Source: Streptomyces sp. LUP30
Lineage (GTDB): Bacteria > Actinomycetota > Actinomycetes > Streptomycetales > Streptomycetaceae
Assembly (NCBI RefSeq): GCF_001746365.1
Contig: NZ_MJAJ01000016.1
Coordinates: forward strand, 79,930 to 143,929
Reading direction: 5' to 3'
Length of the DNA stretch: 64,000 nucleotides
The notes beneath the pieces were generated by a model that saw only the letters and a list, made by a program, of their open reading frames with translations, made no database searches and had not been told where the DNA came from. Both the position numbers and the translations under genes were made by a program. This document shows, piece by piece, positions 15,022 to 23,318 of this stretch (position 1 is its first letter; every line of letters starts with the position of its first letter).

Positions 15022-15540
15022 TCAGTACGTGCCGATCTCCACCCGGGGCGGCCCGTCGTGCCAGGTGCAGAAGACCGACACCCGGTCCGCCCCGGAGGCG
15101 AACTCCACCCGGATCCACGACTCCGTCTTCCACACCTGCATCGACCAGCCCGCGCCCGGGGTGGCCGAGACGAGCGTCGCCGAGGTCCGGCCGAGGTCGA
15201 AGACGGCCCGGCCGCCGCCGGTGTCGTAGCTCTTGACGGTGCTCCCGGCCGTCGCGGAGGAGGCGGGGGAGGGGCCTGCCGTGGCCGTCCTCGAAGGCGT
15301 CGGCGGGGCGGGTGTGCGACTCGGGCGCGGGGACGGGCTCACCGACGGGGTGGGGCTGCTCGTCGAGGAGGCCCGGGGGCCCGGCTCCCGGGTGGTGGCG
15401 TCCGCCGCGGTGAGCGGCAGGGCGCGCGGCGGGTCGTAGACCGTGCCCGCCATCACCGTGTGGACACCCCACCACGACAGCGTGACCGCCGCGCCGGTGG
15501 CGAGCGACCAGGCCAGTACGTGTACGAGTCCTCTGCGCAT
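15022..15540 (-). CDS. Small membrane-anchored or secreted protein with Pro/Ser/Thr linker
   Basis: The 172-residue protein starts at ATG 15540 with an N-terminal hydrophobic segment (about 4-30, 'LVHVLAWSLATGAAVTLSWW') that acts as an anchor or uncleaved signal. A Pro/Ser/Thr-rich linker (about 50-95) follows, and then a C-terminal extracytoplasmic domain of about 75 residues with 'VKSYDTGGGRAVFDLGRTSA' and 'VWKTESWIRVEFASGADRVS'. No catalytic motif is recognised. It is divergent from the response-regulator gene, so it could be a target or accessory of that two-component system, which is inference from position only. Confidence 0.7.
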   Translation of the reverse strand: MRRGLVHVLAWSLATGAAVTLSWWGVHTVMAGTVYDPPRALPLTAADATTREPGPRASSTSSPTPSVSPSPRPSRTPAPPTPSRTATAGPSPASSATAGSTVKSYDTGGGRAVFDLGRTSATLVSATPGAGWSMQVWKTESWIRVEFASGADRVSVFCTWHDGPPRVEIGTY

Positions 15541-15615
15541 CGCGGGCCATCTTGCCCCACCCGTCTCACCCGTGTCGCACGGATGTGCCCCCGATCCGGT
15601 ACGGCGCCTCACCGG

Positions 15616-15642
15616 TCGTCCACAGGAGCCGAGTTGTCCACA
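15616..15642. promoter_or_regulatory. Two DnaA-box-like direct repeats upstream of response regulator
   Basis: TTGTCCACA (15634-15642) equals the Streptomyces DnaA-box consensus, and TCGTCCACA (15616-15624) has one mismatch. They point the same way, 18 bp apart, 42 bp upstream of the response-regulator start. They share the longer core GTCCACAGG, so they could instead be a direct-repeat binding site for an OmpR-type regulator. Confidence 0.45.
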
Positions 15643-15683
15643 GGCCCGGATGGCGCTCGCCGGCATGGCGTAGGTTGCGGCGC

Positions 15684-16391
15684 ATGGCAAGTGTGCTCGT
15701 GGTCGAGGACGACCAGTTCGTGCGCTCGGCGCTCATCCGGCAGCTGACCGACGCCTCGCACACCGTGCGCAGCGTGGGCACGGCGTTGGAGGCGCTGCGC
15801 GAGGTCGCCCATTTCCGCTTCGACGTGGTCGTGCTCGACCTCGGCCTGCCCGACCTGGACGGCTCCGAGGCCCTGAAGATGCTGCGCGGCATCACGGACG
15901 TCCCGGTCATCATCGCCACCGCGCGCGACGACGAGGCGGAGATCGTCCGGTTGCTGAACGCGGGCGCGGACGACTATCTGACCAAGCCGTTCTCCGTGGA
16001 GCACCTGTCGGCGAGGATGGCGGCCGTGCTGCGGCGGGCCCGGTCCGGCGCCGGGGAGGCCGCGCCGTCCAGCGTTCTGCGCGTCGGCGGTCTGGCCGTC
16101 GACCCGCTGCGCCGGCAGGCCGAGCTGGACGGCGCACGACTCGACCTCACCCGCCGCGAGTTCGACCTGCTCGCCTTCCTCGCGGGCCGGCCGGGTGTCG
16201 TCGTCCCCCGTCGTGAACTGCTCGCCGAGGTGTGGCAGCAGTCCTACGGCGACGACCAGACCATCGACGTCCATCTGTCCTGGCTGCGCCGGAAACTGGG
16301 CGAGACGGCGGCGAGCCCGCGCTATCTGCACACCCTGCGGGGCGTCGGAGTGAAGCTCGAACCACCGGGGGAAGGAGCGCCGGCGCTGTGA
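15684..16391 (+). CDS. OmpR/PhoB-family response regulator
   Basis: The 235-residue protein has a receiver domain with the acidic pair 'VVEDDQ' (9-10), phospho-acceptor Asp52 in 'VVLDLGLPDLDG', switch Thr in 'IIATARDD' and Lys in 'LTKPFS' (about 102). A winged-helix DNA-binding domain (about 125-228) follows, with 'RREFDLLAFLAGRPGVVVPR' and the C-terminal 'YLHTLRGVGVKLE' hairpin. The start ATG 15684 lacks a strong ribosome binding site. The GTG of the kinase gene overlaps its stop, so both are translated in step. Two GTCCACAGG direct repeats upstream may be autoregulatory sites. The target genes and signal are unknown. Confidence 0.93.
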   Translation: MASVLVVEDDQFVRSALIRQLTDASHTVRSVGTALEALREVAHFRFDVVVLDLGLPDLDGSEALKMLRGITDVPVIIATARDDEAEIVRLLNAGADDYLTKPFSVEHLSARMAAVLRRARSGAGEAAPSSVLRVGGLAVDPLRRQAELDGARLDLTRREFDLLAFLAGRPGVVVPRRELLAEVWQQSYGDDQTIDVHLSWLRRKLGETAASPRYLHTLRGVGVKLEPPGEGAPAL

Positions 16392-17758
16392 GATGGGCTC
16401 TGGTCAAGGTCTGCCTGGCGGTCACCACCATGGTCGTGGTCGCCTTCGCCGTCCCGCTCGGCCTGGTCGTCAAGGAGATGGCCCGCGACCGCGCGTTCTC
16501 CAACGCGGAGCGGGAGGCCGCGGTCGTGGTGCCGGCCCTGTCCATCACCACCGACCGCGACCAGTTGGAGCGGGTGGTGGCCTCCGCCGGCGCCGACGAC
16601 GGCATGGCCGTGCACCTGCCGGCGGGCGACGGCCGGGCGGCCGTCGACCTCGGCCGGCAGCGCGCCGCCGCCTCGGACGTCGAGGCCGTGCGGAAGCTGG
16701 GCCGCGCCTCCACCACGGACGTCCCGGGCGGGTCCGCGCTGCTCCAGCCCGTCGCGCTGAGCCTGGGGACCGTGGTGATCGAGGTGTACGTCCCCGAGTC
16801 CGAGATGAGCAACGGCGTCGGCACGGCCTGGGCGGTGCTGGCGGCGGTCGGTGTCGCCCTGGTCGTCGGATCGGTCGCGGTCGCCGACCGGCTGGGTGTG
16901 CGCATGGTGCAGCCGGCCAGGCGGCTGGTCGAGGGCGCGCACGAACTGGGGGAGGGCAAGCTCGGCGCCAGGGTGCCGGAAGAGGGGCCGGACGAACTGC
17001 GCCTGGCGGCGGTCGCGTTCAACTCGATGGCCGATCAGGTGGTCCGACTCCTCGCCAACGAGAGGGAGTTGGCGGCCGATCTGTCCCACCGCCTGCGTAC
17101 CCCCCTCACCGTCCTGCGGCTCAACGCGGCCTCCCTCGGCGACTCCCCGGCCGCCGAGCAGACCCGCACGGCGGTCGCCCAGTTGGAGCGCGAGGTCGAC
17201 ACGATCATCCGCACCGCCCGGGAGGCGAAACCGCAGACGGCCGCCCCCGGCCCCGGCGCCGGGTGCGACGCGGCCGAAGTGGTGCGCGAGCGGATGGCGT
17301 TCTGGTCGGCGCTCGCCGAGGACGAGGGCCGCAAGGTGCGCACGGCCGGCGTCGACCGACCGGTGCGCATACCCGTGGCCCGTGCCGACCTGGCCGCCGC
17401 CCTCGACGCCCTCCTCGGCAACGTCTTCCGGCACACCGCGCAGGGCACGGCTTTCGCGGTCGACGTCCACAACGGCGACGACGCGGTGATCGTCCTCGTG
17501 TCGGACGCGGGCCCCGGCATACCCGACCCCGAGGCGGCGATGGCCCGCGGCCGCGGCTCGGGCACGGCCGGTTCCACGGGCCTCGGCCTGGACATCGTCC
17601 GCCGTCTCGCGGAGTCGACCGGCGGCGACGTCCGCATCGGCTCCTCGGTGCTGGGCGGCGCCGAGGTCCGCGTCTGGATCCAGCTGGACGGCCGTGAACC
17701 GGTGCGCAGGGGCCACCGGGGCTCCGTCCGGCGCCGCAGACGCCTGGCGGTCGGGTGA
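16388..17758 (+). CDS. Sensor histidine kinase of the adjacent response regulator
   Basis: The 456-residue membrane kinase has a first transmembrane helix (about 3-27), an extracytoplasmic sensor segment (about 30-135) and a second helix (about 140-163, 'AWAVLAAVGVALVVGSVAVA'). A HAMP linker ('MVQPARRLVEGAHELGEGKL'), the H-box 'ADLSHRLRTPLTVLRL' and an ATPase domain with N-box 'ALLGNVFRHTAQGTA', G1 'VSDAGPGIPD' and G2 'STGLGLDIVRR' complete it. The N-box has 'GNVFRHT' where 'NAxxHT' is common, but the asparagine is kept. The start is GTG 16388 within a GTGA overlap. The sensor domain is small and of unrecognised type, so the signal is unknown. Confidence 0.92.
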   Translation: MRWALVKVCLAVTTMVVVAFAVPLGLVVKEMARDRAFSNAEREAAVVVPALSITTDRDQLERVVASAGADDGMAVHLPAGDGRAAVDLGRQRAAASDVEAVRKLGRASTTDVPGGSALLQPVALSLGTVVIEVYVPESEMSNGVGTAWAVLAAVGVALVVGSVAVADRLGVRMVQPARRLVEGAHELGEGKLGARVPEEGPDELRLAAVAFNSMADQVVRLLANERELAADLSHRLRTPLTVLRLNAASLGDSPAAEQTRTAVAQLEREVDTIIRTAREAKPQTAAPGPGAGCDAAEVVRERMAFWSALAEDEGRKVRTAGVDRPVRIPVARADLAAALDALLGNVFRHTAQGTAFAVDVHNGDDAVIVLVSDAGPGIPDPEAAMARGRGSGTAGSTGLGLDIVRRLAESTGGDVRIGSSVLGGAEVRVWIQLDGREPVRRGHRGSVRRRRRLAVG

Positions 17759-18297
17759 CGGAGGTGACGGGAAGGCGGGACGGCGGCGGGGAGGGGGAGC
17801 GTGCGCCCGACCTGGTGTGGGAGGACGTCCGGGGGTGCTTCGACCCCGACGGGGGGACGCTGCCCGACGTCGTCGTGCACGGAGCCTCCGCGGCCGACTG
17901 GCAGGCGGTCCTCGACCTGGTGGCCGAGCGCGGCTGGGAGCACGAGTACGCCGAGGGGGTCACCGTGCTGCCGGTGCCTCGGGCCGGGGTGGTGCACTCC
18001 CGACCGGCGGGCGCCGAGTGCCCCGAGCTGCGGGTGTGGCCGGCCCCGGACATGCTGGCGATCTTCCGCTTCTACTCGGTCGACGAGATCGACTTCGACG
18101 TCGACGTGCGGGAGGTGCAGGGCCAGGAGCGGCTCGACGAGTTCTGCGGGTTCCTCCGGGCGATCGGACGTCGTCTGGGCAAGCCCGTGGCGATGTACGC
18201 CGAGGGCGGTCGGACAGGCCCCGCGTTGATCGGGTTCGACCCCGGAGCCGACCGGGTCGTGCTGCTCCGCGAGGGGCGAACCGGTCTCGACCTTTAA
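17755..18297 (+). CDS. Hypothetical protein coupled to the two-component system
   Basis: The 180-residue acidic soluble protein begins at GTG 17755 inside the stop of the histidine kinase (GTGA), so it is the third gene of the operon. It contains 'ASAADWQAVLDLVAERGWEH', 'ELRVWPAPDMLAIFRFYSVD', an acidic 'EIDFDVDVREVQGQ' strand and a C-terminal 'GKPVAMYAEGGRTGPALIGF'. I recognise no named domain, membrane segment or catalytic motif. The pattern of short strands suggests an alpha/beta fold like small ligand-binding or immunity-type proteins. Its coupling suggests a connector or effector of the signalling pair; this is inference. Confidence 0.7.
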   Translation: MTEVTGRRDGGGEGERAPDLVWEDVRGCFDPDGGTLPDVVVHGASAADWQAVLDLVAERGWEHEYAEGVTVLPVPRAGVVHSRPAGAECPELRVWPAPDMLAIFRFYSVDEIDFDVDVREVQGQERLDEFCGFLRAIGRRLGKPVAMYAEGGRTGPALIGFDPGADRVVLLREGRTGLDL

Positions 18298-18438
18298 CCG
18301 GTCCCGATGCCTTCCTTAAGTGCGGCCTAAGATCCTCGGCCCCCGTCCCTGTCAGGCCTTTTGCCCCTTTCACGGTCGCTAGCGTGCTGCCGCACCCCAC
18401 CTCCGGGAACCCCCGTGAACACTGAAGGCAGGCATGTC

Positions 18439-19905
18439 ATGAGCACGCACCGGCGCAAGATCAGCCGCAGGAACAAGGTCATCGGGGGCGCGGTCGCCGC
18501 GGCCGTGGCGGGCGGCGGGGTCGCGCTGGTCACCGGCACCGCGCACGCGGCCGGGGTCGGGGCGGCCTACACCAGGACCAGCGAGTGGTCGACGGGCTAC
18601 ACCGCCCAGTACGTGGTGACCAACGACAGCGGCGGGGCCGAGGCCGACTGGAAGCTGGAGTTCGATCTGCCGGCCGGGGCGAAGCTCGGTTCGCTGTGGA
18701 ACGGGACGTCGAGCGTCGCCGGGCGGCACATCACCGTGACACCACCGAAGTGGGACGTCGACGGGCTCGCCGCCGGGGAGTCCGTCACCGTCGGATTCGT
18801 GGTCGAGGGGACCGGGGACCCGGTCGGCTGTCTCGTCGACGGGGCCAGGTGTTCGGCCGACGGCGGGGCGACCCCCGAGCCGAGCGGGCGGCCGACGCAG
18901 TCCACCGCACCCACCGCCTCCCCCACATCGGCGCCCACCTCCAGCCCCGCCCCCACCGCCCCCGCCTCGCCCTCCCCGAGTGCGAGCGGCACTCCCGGGA
19001 CCGGCACCCCCGCGTCCGCCGGCTTCGCCCCCTACGTCGACACCTCCCTCTACCCCGCCTTCGACCTCCTCGCGAACATGAGCGCGACCGGCGTCAAGGA
19101 CTACAACCTCGCCTTCGTGACCGACGGCGGCGGCTGCACGCCGAAGTGGGGCGGAGTGAGCGACCTCGCGAGCGACGGTGTGGCCGCACAGATCGGGGCG
19201 CTGCGCGCCAAGGGCGGCGACGTGCGGGTCTCCTTCGGCGGAGCCTCCGGTTCCGAGCTGGCCACGACCTGCTCGTCGGCGGACGCCCTGGCAGCCGCGT
19301 ACGGGAAGGTGGTGGACGCCTACCGGCTCACCAAGGTCGACTTCGACGTGGAGGGCGGGGCGCTGCCCGACGCCGCCGCGAACACCCGGCGCGCCCAGGC
19401 CATCGCCAGGCTTCAGCGGCAGCATCCGGGCCTGAACGTGTCGTTCACCCTGCCGGTCATGCCCGAGGGGCTGACCCAGGGCGGTGTGAGTCTGCTCGCA
19501 GATGCGAAGGCCAACAACGTGAGCGTCGCCACTGTCAACATCATGGCGATGGACTACGGTCCCGCGTACAGCGGTGACATGGGCGCCTATGCCGAGCAGG
19601 CGGCCACCGCCACCCAGGCCCAGGTCAAGAGTGTGCTCGGGTTGACTGACAGCGCCGCGTGGAACACCGTCGCCGTCACGCCGATGATCGGCGTGAACGA
19701 CGTCTCCTCCGAGGTCTTCAAGGTCGAGGACGCCACTCAGCTCGTCGCCTTCGCGAAATCGAAGGGTCTGGGATGGCTGTCGATGTGGTCGGCGACGCGG
19801 GACAAGCAGTGCGCGGGCGGTGCCAAGGGCTCCGCGGACGCCACCTGCAGCTCGATCCTCCAGGCGCCTTCCGCCTTCTCGAAGGCCTTCGCGACCTTCA
19901 AGTGA
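18439..19905 (+). CDS. Secreted CBM2 - GH18 chitinase-like glycoside hydrolase
   Basis: The 488-residue exported enzyme has a basic signal peptide (1-37, cleavage probably after 'TAHA') and a family-2 carbohydrate-binding module (about 40-140). The CBM2 has surface tryptophans in 'TSEWSTGY', 'ADWKLEF' and 'GSLWNGT', and a closing Cys pair (131/138). A Pro/Thr/Ser-rich linker (about 143-195) and a GH18 catalytic barrel follow. The GH18 active-site strand is 'KVDFDVEGG' with Asp301, Asp303 and catalytic Glu305, and 'VNIMAMDYG' is the later conserved strand. This is the compact bacterial GH18 subtype that lacks a chitin-insertion domain. The start ATG 18439 follows AAGGCAGG. The likely job is hydrolysis of chitin or related GlcNAc polymers outside the cell. 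I saw no clear DasR box upstream. Confidence 0.9.
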   Translation: MSTHRRKISRRNKVIGGAVAAAVAGGGVALVTGTAHAAGVGAAYTRTSEWSTGYTAQYVVTNDSGGAEADWKLEFDLPAGAKLGSLWNGTSSVAGRHITVTPPKWDVDGLAAGESVTVGFVVEGTGDPVGCLVDGARCSADGGATPEPSGRPTQSTAPTASPTSAPTSSPAPTAPASPSPSASGTPGTGTPASAGFAPYVDTSLYPAFDLLANMSATGVKDYNLAFVTDGGGCTPKWGGVSDLASDGVAAQIGALRAKGGDVRVSFGGASGSELATTCSSADALAAAYGKVVDAYRLTKVDFDVEGGALPDAAANTRRAQAIARLQRQHPGLNVSFTLPVMPEGLTQGGVSLLADAKANNVSVATVNIMAMDYGPAYSGDMGAYAEQAATATQAQVKSVLGLTDSAAWNTVAVTPMIGVNDVSSEVFKVEDATQLVAFAKSKGLGWLSMWSATRDKQCAGGAKGSADATCSSILQAPSAFSKAFATFK

Positions 19906-19958
19906 CCGCTCACGGCCGCCGGATGATCAAGATTGTAGAGAACAAGTGATCAAGGTGT

Positions 19959-19975
19959 GTCGATTACGTTTCGAC
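19959..19975. promoter_or_regulatory. Inverted repeat GTCGA-N7-TCGAC upstream of galactoside operon
   Basis: The repeat lies about 18 bp upstream of the putative -35 element of the ABC-GH36-GH42 operon. Two TGATCA palindromes (19923-19929 region and 19947-19952 region) lie just before it. No regulator gene is adjacent, so the cognate factor is unknown. Confidence 0.3.
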
Positions 19976-19993
19976 AAATGAAAGCGACGGCTC

Positions 19994-20023
19994 TTGACGC
20001 ATGACCGGACATGCGGCTGTTAT
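19994..20023 (+). promoter_or_regulatory. Putative promoter of the ABC-GH36-GH42 operon
   Basis: TTGACG at 19994-19999 and TGTTAT at 20018-20023 with an 18-bp spacer fit the vegetative sigma (HrdB) pattern. They predict a transcript start near 20030 and an 85-90 nt leader before the binding-protein gene. Confidence 0.5.
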
Positions 20024-20116
20024 TGCGCCACCTCGTGTTCGGTCGAGTTGATTTCTGGTCGATTGTGATCAGCTTTCAGTCGCCCTCATGGCTGAACCTC
20101 GCGTCAGGAGCCGTTC

Positions 20117-21433
20117 ATGCATCACCTCTCCCCCTCCGGCCGACTCTCCCTCCCCTCCCCGAGCCGCCGCACGCTGCTGCGCGGCATAGGCGGGGCGGCC
20201 GTCCTGGGCGCCGGGCTGCCGCTGCTGTCCGCATGCGGCTCCAGCGGCTCGGCCGCCGACCCGAAGACCGTCACCCTCGGTTCCAACGCCTCCGACGCGG
20301 TGCCGAAGAAGGCCTTCGCCGAGATCTACGCGGCCTTCAAGAAGCAGTCCGGGATCGCGGTCGACGTGAACACCAAGGACCACAACACGTTCCAGGAGCA
20401 GATCAACTCCTACCTCCAGGGCACCCCGGACGACGTGTTCAACTGGTTCGCCGGCTACCGCATGCAGTTCTTCGCGGCCAAGAAGCTCGCCTCGCCGATC
20501 GACGACGTGTGGCAGAAGATCGGGGGCAACTTCCCCGACGCGATGAAGCAGCTCTCCAAGGGCGAGGACGGCAAGTACTACTTCGTGCCGCTGTACACGT
20601 ACCCGTGGGCGCTCTTCTACCGCAAGAGCGTCTTCCAGCAGCACGGCTACCAGGTCCCGACCACCTGGGACCAGCTGGTCTCCCTGTGCAAGCAGATGAA
20701 GAAGGACGGCCTGGTCCCGATCGCCTTCGGCGACAAGGACGCCTGGCCGGCGATGGGCACCTTCGACCAGATCAACTTCCGCCTCAACGGCTACGACTTC
20801 CACAAGTCCCTGATGGCGGGCAAGGAAGCGTGGACGGACCCGAAGGTGAAGGCGGTCTTCGACCACTGGGCCGAGCTGCTGCCCTACCACCAGGACGGCT
20901 TCATGGGCCGTACCTGGCAGGACGCCGCGCAGACGCTGGTGTCGAAGAAGGCGGGCATGTACATGCTGGGCTCGTTCGTGGCGCAGCAGTTCACCGACAA
21001 GGCCGACCTGGACGACCTCGACTTCTTCGCCTTCCCGGAGATCAACTCCGCGTACGGGCAGGACACCGTCGAGGCCCCCACCGACGGCTTCATGGTCAGC
21101 AAGGCCCCCAAGAACCACGACGGCGTCGTCAAGCTCATGGAGTTCCTGGGCACGCCGGAAGCCGAGCAGATCTACCTGAAGGCCGACTCCAGCGTGGTGG
21201 CCGCCTCCAGCAAGGCGGACACCTCGTCGTACACCACGCTGCAGAAGAAGGCGTACACCATGATCAGTGAGGCCAAGAGCCTCACCCAGTTCATGGACCG
21301 CGACTCCCGCCCGGACTTCACGTCCACCGTGATGCAGCCAGGCCTGCAGAAGTTCCTGCAGAACCCCAAGGGCGTCGACAGCCTGCTGTCCTCGATCGAG
21401 CGCCAGAAGAAGACGATCTTCGCGTCCTCATGA
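20117..21433 (+). CDS. ABC sugar transporter substrate-binding lipoprotein
   Basis: The 438-residue extracellular binding protein belongs to the family-1 carbohydrate solute-binding class. The N-terminus has a twin-arginine-like 'SRRTLLRGIGG' and a lipobox 'LLSACGSS' (Cys about 39), so it is exported and lipid-anchored. Typical family features include 'FAEIYAAFKKQSGIAVDV', 'DVFNWFAGYRMQFFAAKKLA' and the central 'ALFYRKSVFQQHGYQVPTTW'. Its stop overlaps the first permease start (ATGA), followed by a second permease, GH36 and GH42 enzymes, so the ligand is most likely a galactose-containing oligosaccharide. No ATPase gene is in the operon, consistent with use of a shared MsiK-type ATPase. Confidence 0.92.
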   Translation: MHHLSPSGRLSLPSPSRRTLLRGIGGAAVLGAGLPLLSACGSSGSAADPKTVTLGSNASDAVPKKAFAEIYAAFKKQSGIAVDVNTKDHNTFQEQINSYLQGTPDDVFNWFAGYRMQFFAAKKLASPIDDVWQKIGGNFPDAMKQLSKGEDGKYYFVPLYTYPWALFYRKSVFQQHGYQVPTTWDQLVSLCKQMKKDGLVPIAFGDKDAWPAMGTFDQINFRLNGYDFHKSLMAGKEAWTDPKVKAVFDHWAELLPYHQDGFMGRTWQDAAQTLVSKKAGMYMLGSFVAQQFTDKADLDDLDFFAFPEINSAYGQDTVEAPTDGFMVSKAPKNHDGVVKLMEFLGTPEAEQIYLKADSSVVAASSKADTSSYTTLQKKAYTMISEAKSLTQFMDRDSRPDFTSTVMQPGLQKFLQNPKGVDSLLSSIERQKKTIFASS

Positions 21434-22410
21434 GCATCGACACCTCCTCGAAGAGCCCGGAAGCGGCCCCCGTGCCGCCTCCGGGCCCCGCGTCTGCCGT
21501 CAAGCGGGTCCCGCAGGGGCACAAGCGCCTGCTCACCCGCCGTGACCGCGTCACGCTCGCCTTCATGGCGGGCGTGCCCACGGTCCTGCACGTGGCCCTG
21601 GTCTGGGTCACCGCCCTCGCCTCGATCGCCCTCGCCTTCACCACCTGGGACGGCATCGGCTTCGACTCCATCAAGTGGGTCGGCCTGGACAACTTCAAGC
21701 AGTTGTTCACCGACAACCCGCAGTTCTGGCCCGCCGTCGAGCACAACGTCATCTGGTTCGTCGTGCTCATCCTGATCCCGACCCCGCTCGGCCTGTTCCT
21801 GGCCATGCAGCTGGACAAGAAGATCCGCTTCAGCAGGGTCTACCAGACCGCGTTCTTCCTGCCGGTCGTGATGTCGCTGGCCGTCACCGGCTTCGTCTGG
21901 CAGCTGATCTACAACCCCGACACCGGCCTGATCAACAGCCTGATCGGGGCCAACAAGCCCGGCCACTACATCGACTGGATCGGCGACCCGCACCTGAACC
22001 TGTGGGCCGTGCTGGTCGCCGCGTCCTGGCGGCACACCGGCTACATGATGATCCTCTACCTGGCCGGCCTCAAGGGCGTCGACCCGTCCCTGCGCGAGGC
22101 GTCCTCGCTGGACGGCGCGAACGAGTGGCAGACGTTCAAGAACGTCATCTTCCCCACCCTGCGCCCCACCAACACGGTCGTGCTGGTGGTCACCATCATC
22201 GAGGCGCTGCGCGCCTTCGACCTGGTCTTCGTCTTCAACAAGGGCGCTCAGGGCACCGAGCTGCTGTCGATCCTGATCACCAACAACATCATCGGCGAGT
22301 CCAGCCGGATCGGATACGGCTCCGCGATCGCCGTCGTCCTGCTCGTCATCTCCCTCGCCGTGATCATCCCCTACCTGATCGCGACCTTCCGGAAGGAGCG
22401 GCGCGCATGA
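21430..22410 (+). CDS. ABC sugar transporter permease (MalF type)
   Basis: The 326-residue inner-membrane protein has a hydrophilic N-terminus and six transmembrane helices. The cytoplasmic EAA loop is 'REASSLDGANEWQTFKNVIF' (about 224-243), the docking site for the ATPase subunit. It overlaps both neighbours by 4 nt (ATGA), so binding protein and both permeases are translated together. It imports the sugar captured by the lipoprotein encoded just upstream, probably a galactoside judging from the two galactosidase genes downstream. Confidence 0.93.
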   Translation: MSIDTSSKSPEAAPVPPPGPASAVKRVPQGHKRLLTRRDRVTLAFMAGVPTVLHVALVWVTALASIALAFTTWDGIGFDSIKWVGLDNFKQLFTDNPQFWPAVEHNVIWFVVLILIPTPLGLFLAMQLDKKIRFSRVYQTAFFLPVVMSLAVTGFVWQLIYNPDTGLINSLIGANKPGHYIDWIGDPHLNLWAVLVAASWRHTGYMMILYLAGLKGVDPSLREASSLDGANEWQTFKNVIFPTLRPTNTVVLVVTIIEALRAFDLVFVFNKGAQGTELLSILITNNIIGESSRIGYGSAIAVVLLVISLAVIIPYLIATFRKERRA

Positions 22411-23291
22411 GCACGGCCCTCGCGGCGAAGAAGCGCGCCCCCGTCCGACCAGCGCGCGTCCTGCTGCACACCTTCCTCGTCGTCACGGCGCTCGCCTGGC
22501 TCGCCCCGCTGCTGTGGGCGGTCTTCGCGGCCCTGCGCCCCTACGCGGAGACCAGCGACAAGGGTTACGTCTCCTGGCCGGACAAGCTCAGCCTCGACAA
22601 CTTCACGAACGCGTTCGAGCAGTCCGACATGATGCACTACTTCGGCAACACGCTGATCATCGCGGTCCCGGCCGTGCTGCTCACGCTGCTGCTGGCATCG
22701 ATGGTCGCGTTCTACGTCAGCCGCTTCGACTTCCGGCTCAACATCGCGCTGCTGCTGGTCTTCACGGCCGGCAACCTGCTGCCCCAGCAGGTCATCATCA
22801 CCCCGCTCTACCGGCTGTACCTGCTGGTCGACCTGCCCGGCATCACCATGAGCGGCAAGCTCTACGACTCCGCGCTCGGCCTGGTGCTGATCCACGTGGC
22901 GTTCCAGTCCGGCTTCTGCGCGTTCGTGCTCAGCAACTACATGCGGATGCTGCCGCACGAACTGACCGAGGCCGCCCTCGTCGACGGCGCCTCCGTGTGG
23001 CGCATGTACTGGCAGATCGTGCTGCCGCTGTGCAAGCCGGCGATGGCCGCCCTGGCCACGCTGCTGTCCATCTGGATCTACAACGACTTCTTCTGGGCGA
23101 TCGTGCTGATCTCCACCGGCGAGAACATGCCGATCACCTCGGCCCTGAACAACCTCTCCGGCCAGTACTTCACCGACCCCAACCTGGTCGCCGCCGGCGC
23201 CCTGCTCACCGCGATCCCCACCCTGATCGTGTACTTCGTGCTCCAGCGCCAGTTCGTCAGCGGCCTCACCCTGGGCGCCAACAAGGGCTGA
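22407..23291 (+). CDS. ABC sugar transporter permease (MalG type)
   Basis: The 294-residue protein has six transmembrane helices and the EAA loop 'TEAALVDGASVWRMYWQIVL', the ATPase contact site. The start ATG 22407 overlaps the preceding stop (ATGA) and is preceded by GGAAGGAG within the upstream gene. It forms the membrane channel with the MalF-type partner. The next gene, a GH36 alpha-galactosidase, starts 27 bp after its stop. Confidence 0.93.
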   Translation: MSTALAAKKRAPVRPARVLLHTFLVVTALAWLAPLLWAVFAALRPYAETSDKGYVSWPDKLSLDNFTNAFEQSDMMHYFGNTLIIAVPAVLLTLLLASMVAFYVSRFDFRLNIALLLVFTAGNLLPQQVIITPLYRLYLLVDLPGITMSGKLYDSALGLVLIHVAFQSGFCAFVLSNYMRMLPHELTEAALVDGASVWRMYWQIVLPLCKPAMAALATLLSIWIYNDFFWAIVLISTGENMPITSALNNLSGQYFTDPNLVAAGALLTAIPTLIVYFVLQRQFVSGLTLGANKG

Positions 23292-23318
23292 GCCCGTTCC
23301 TCCGTGAAAGAGACCCCC

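Noticed and set aside
18300..18438. DasR box upstream of the chitinase-like gene
   Set aside because: No sequence close to ACTGGTCTAGACCAGT was found.
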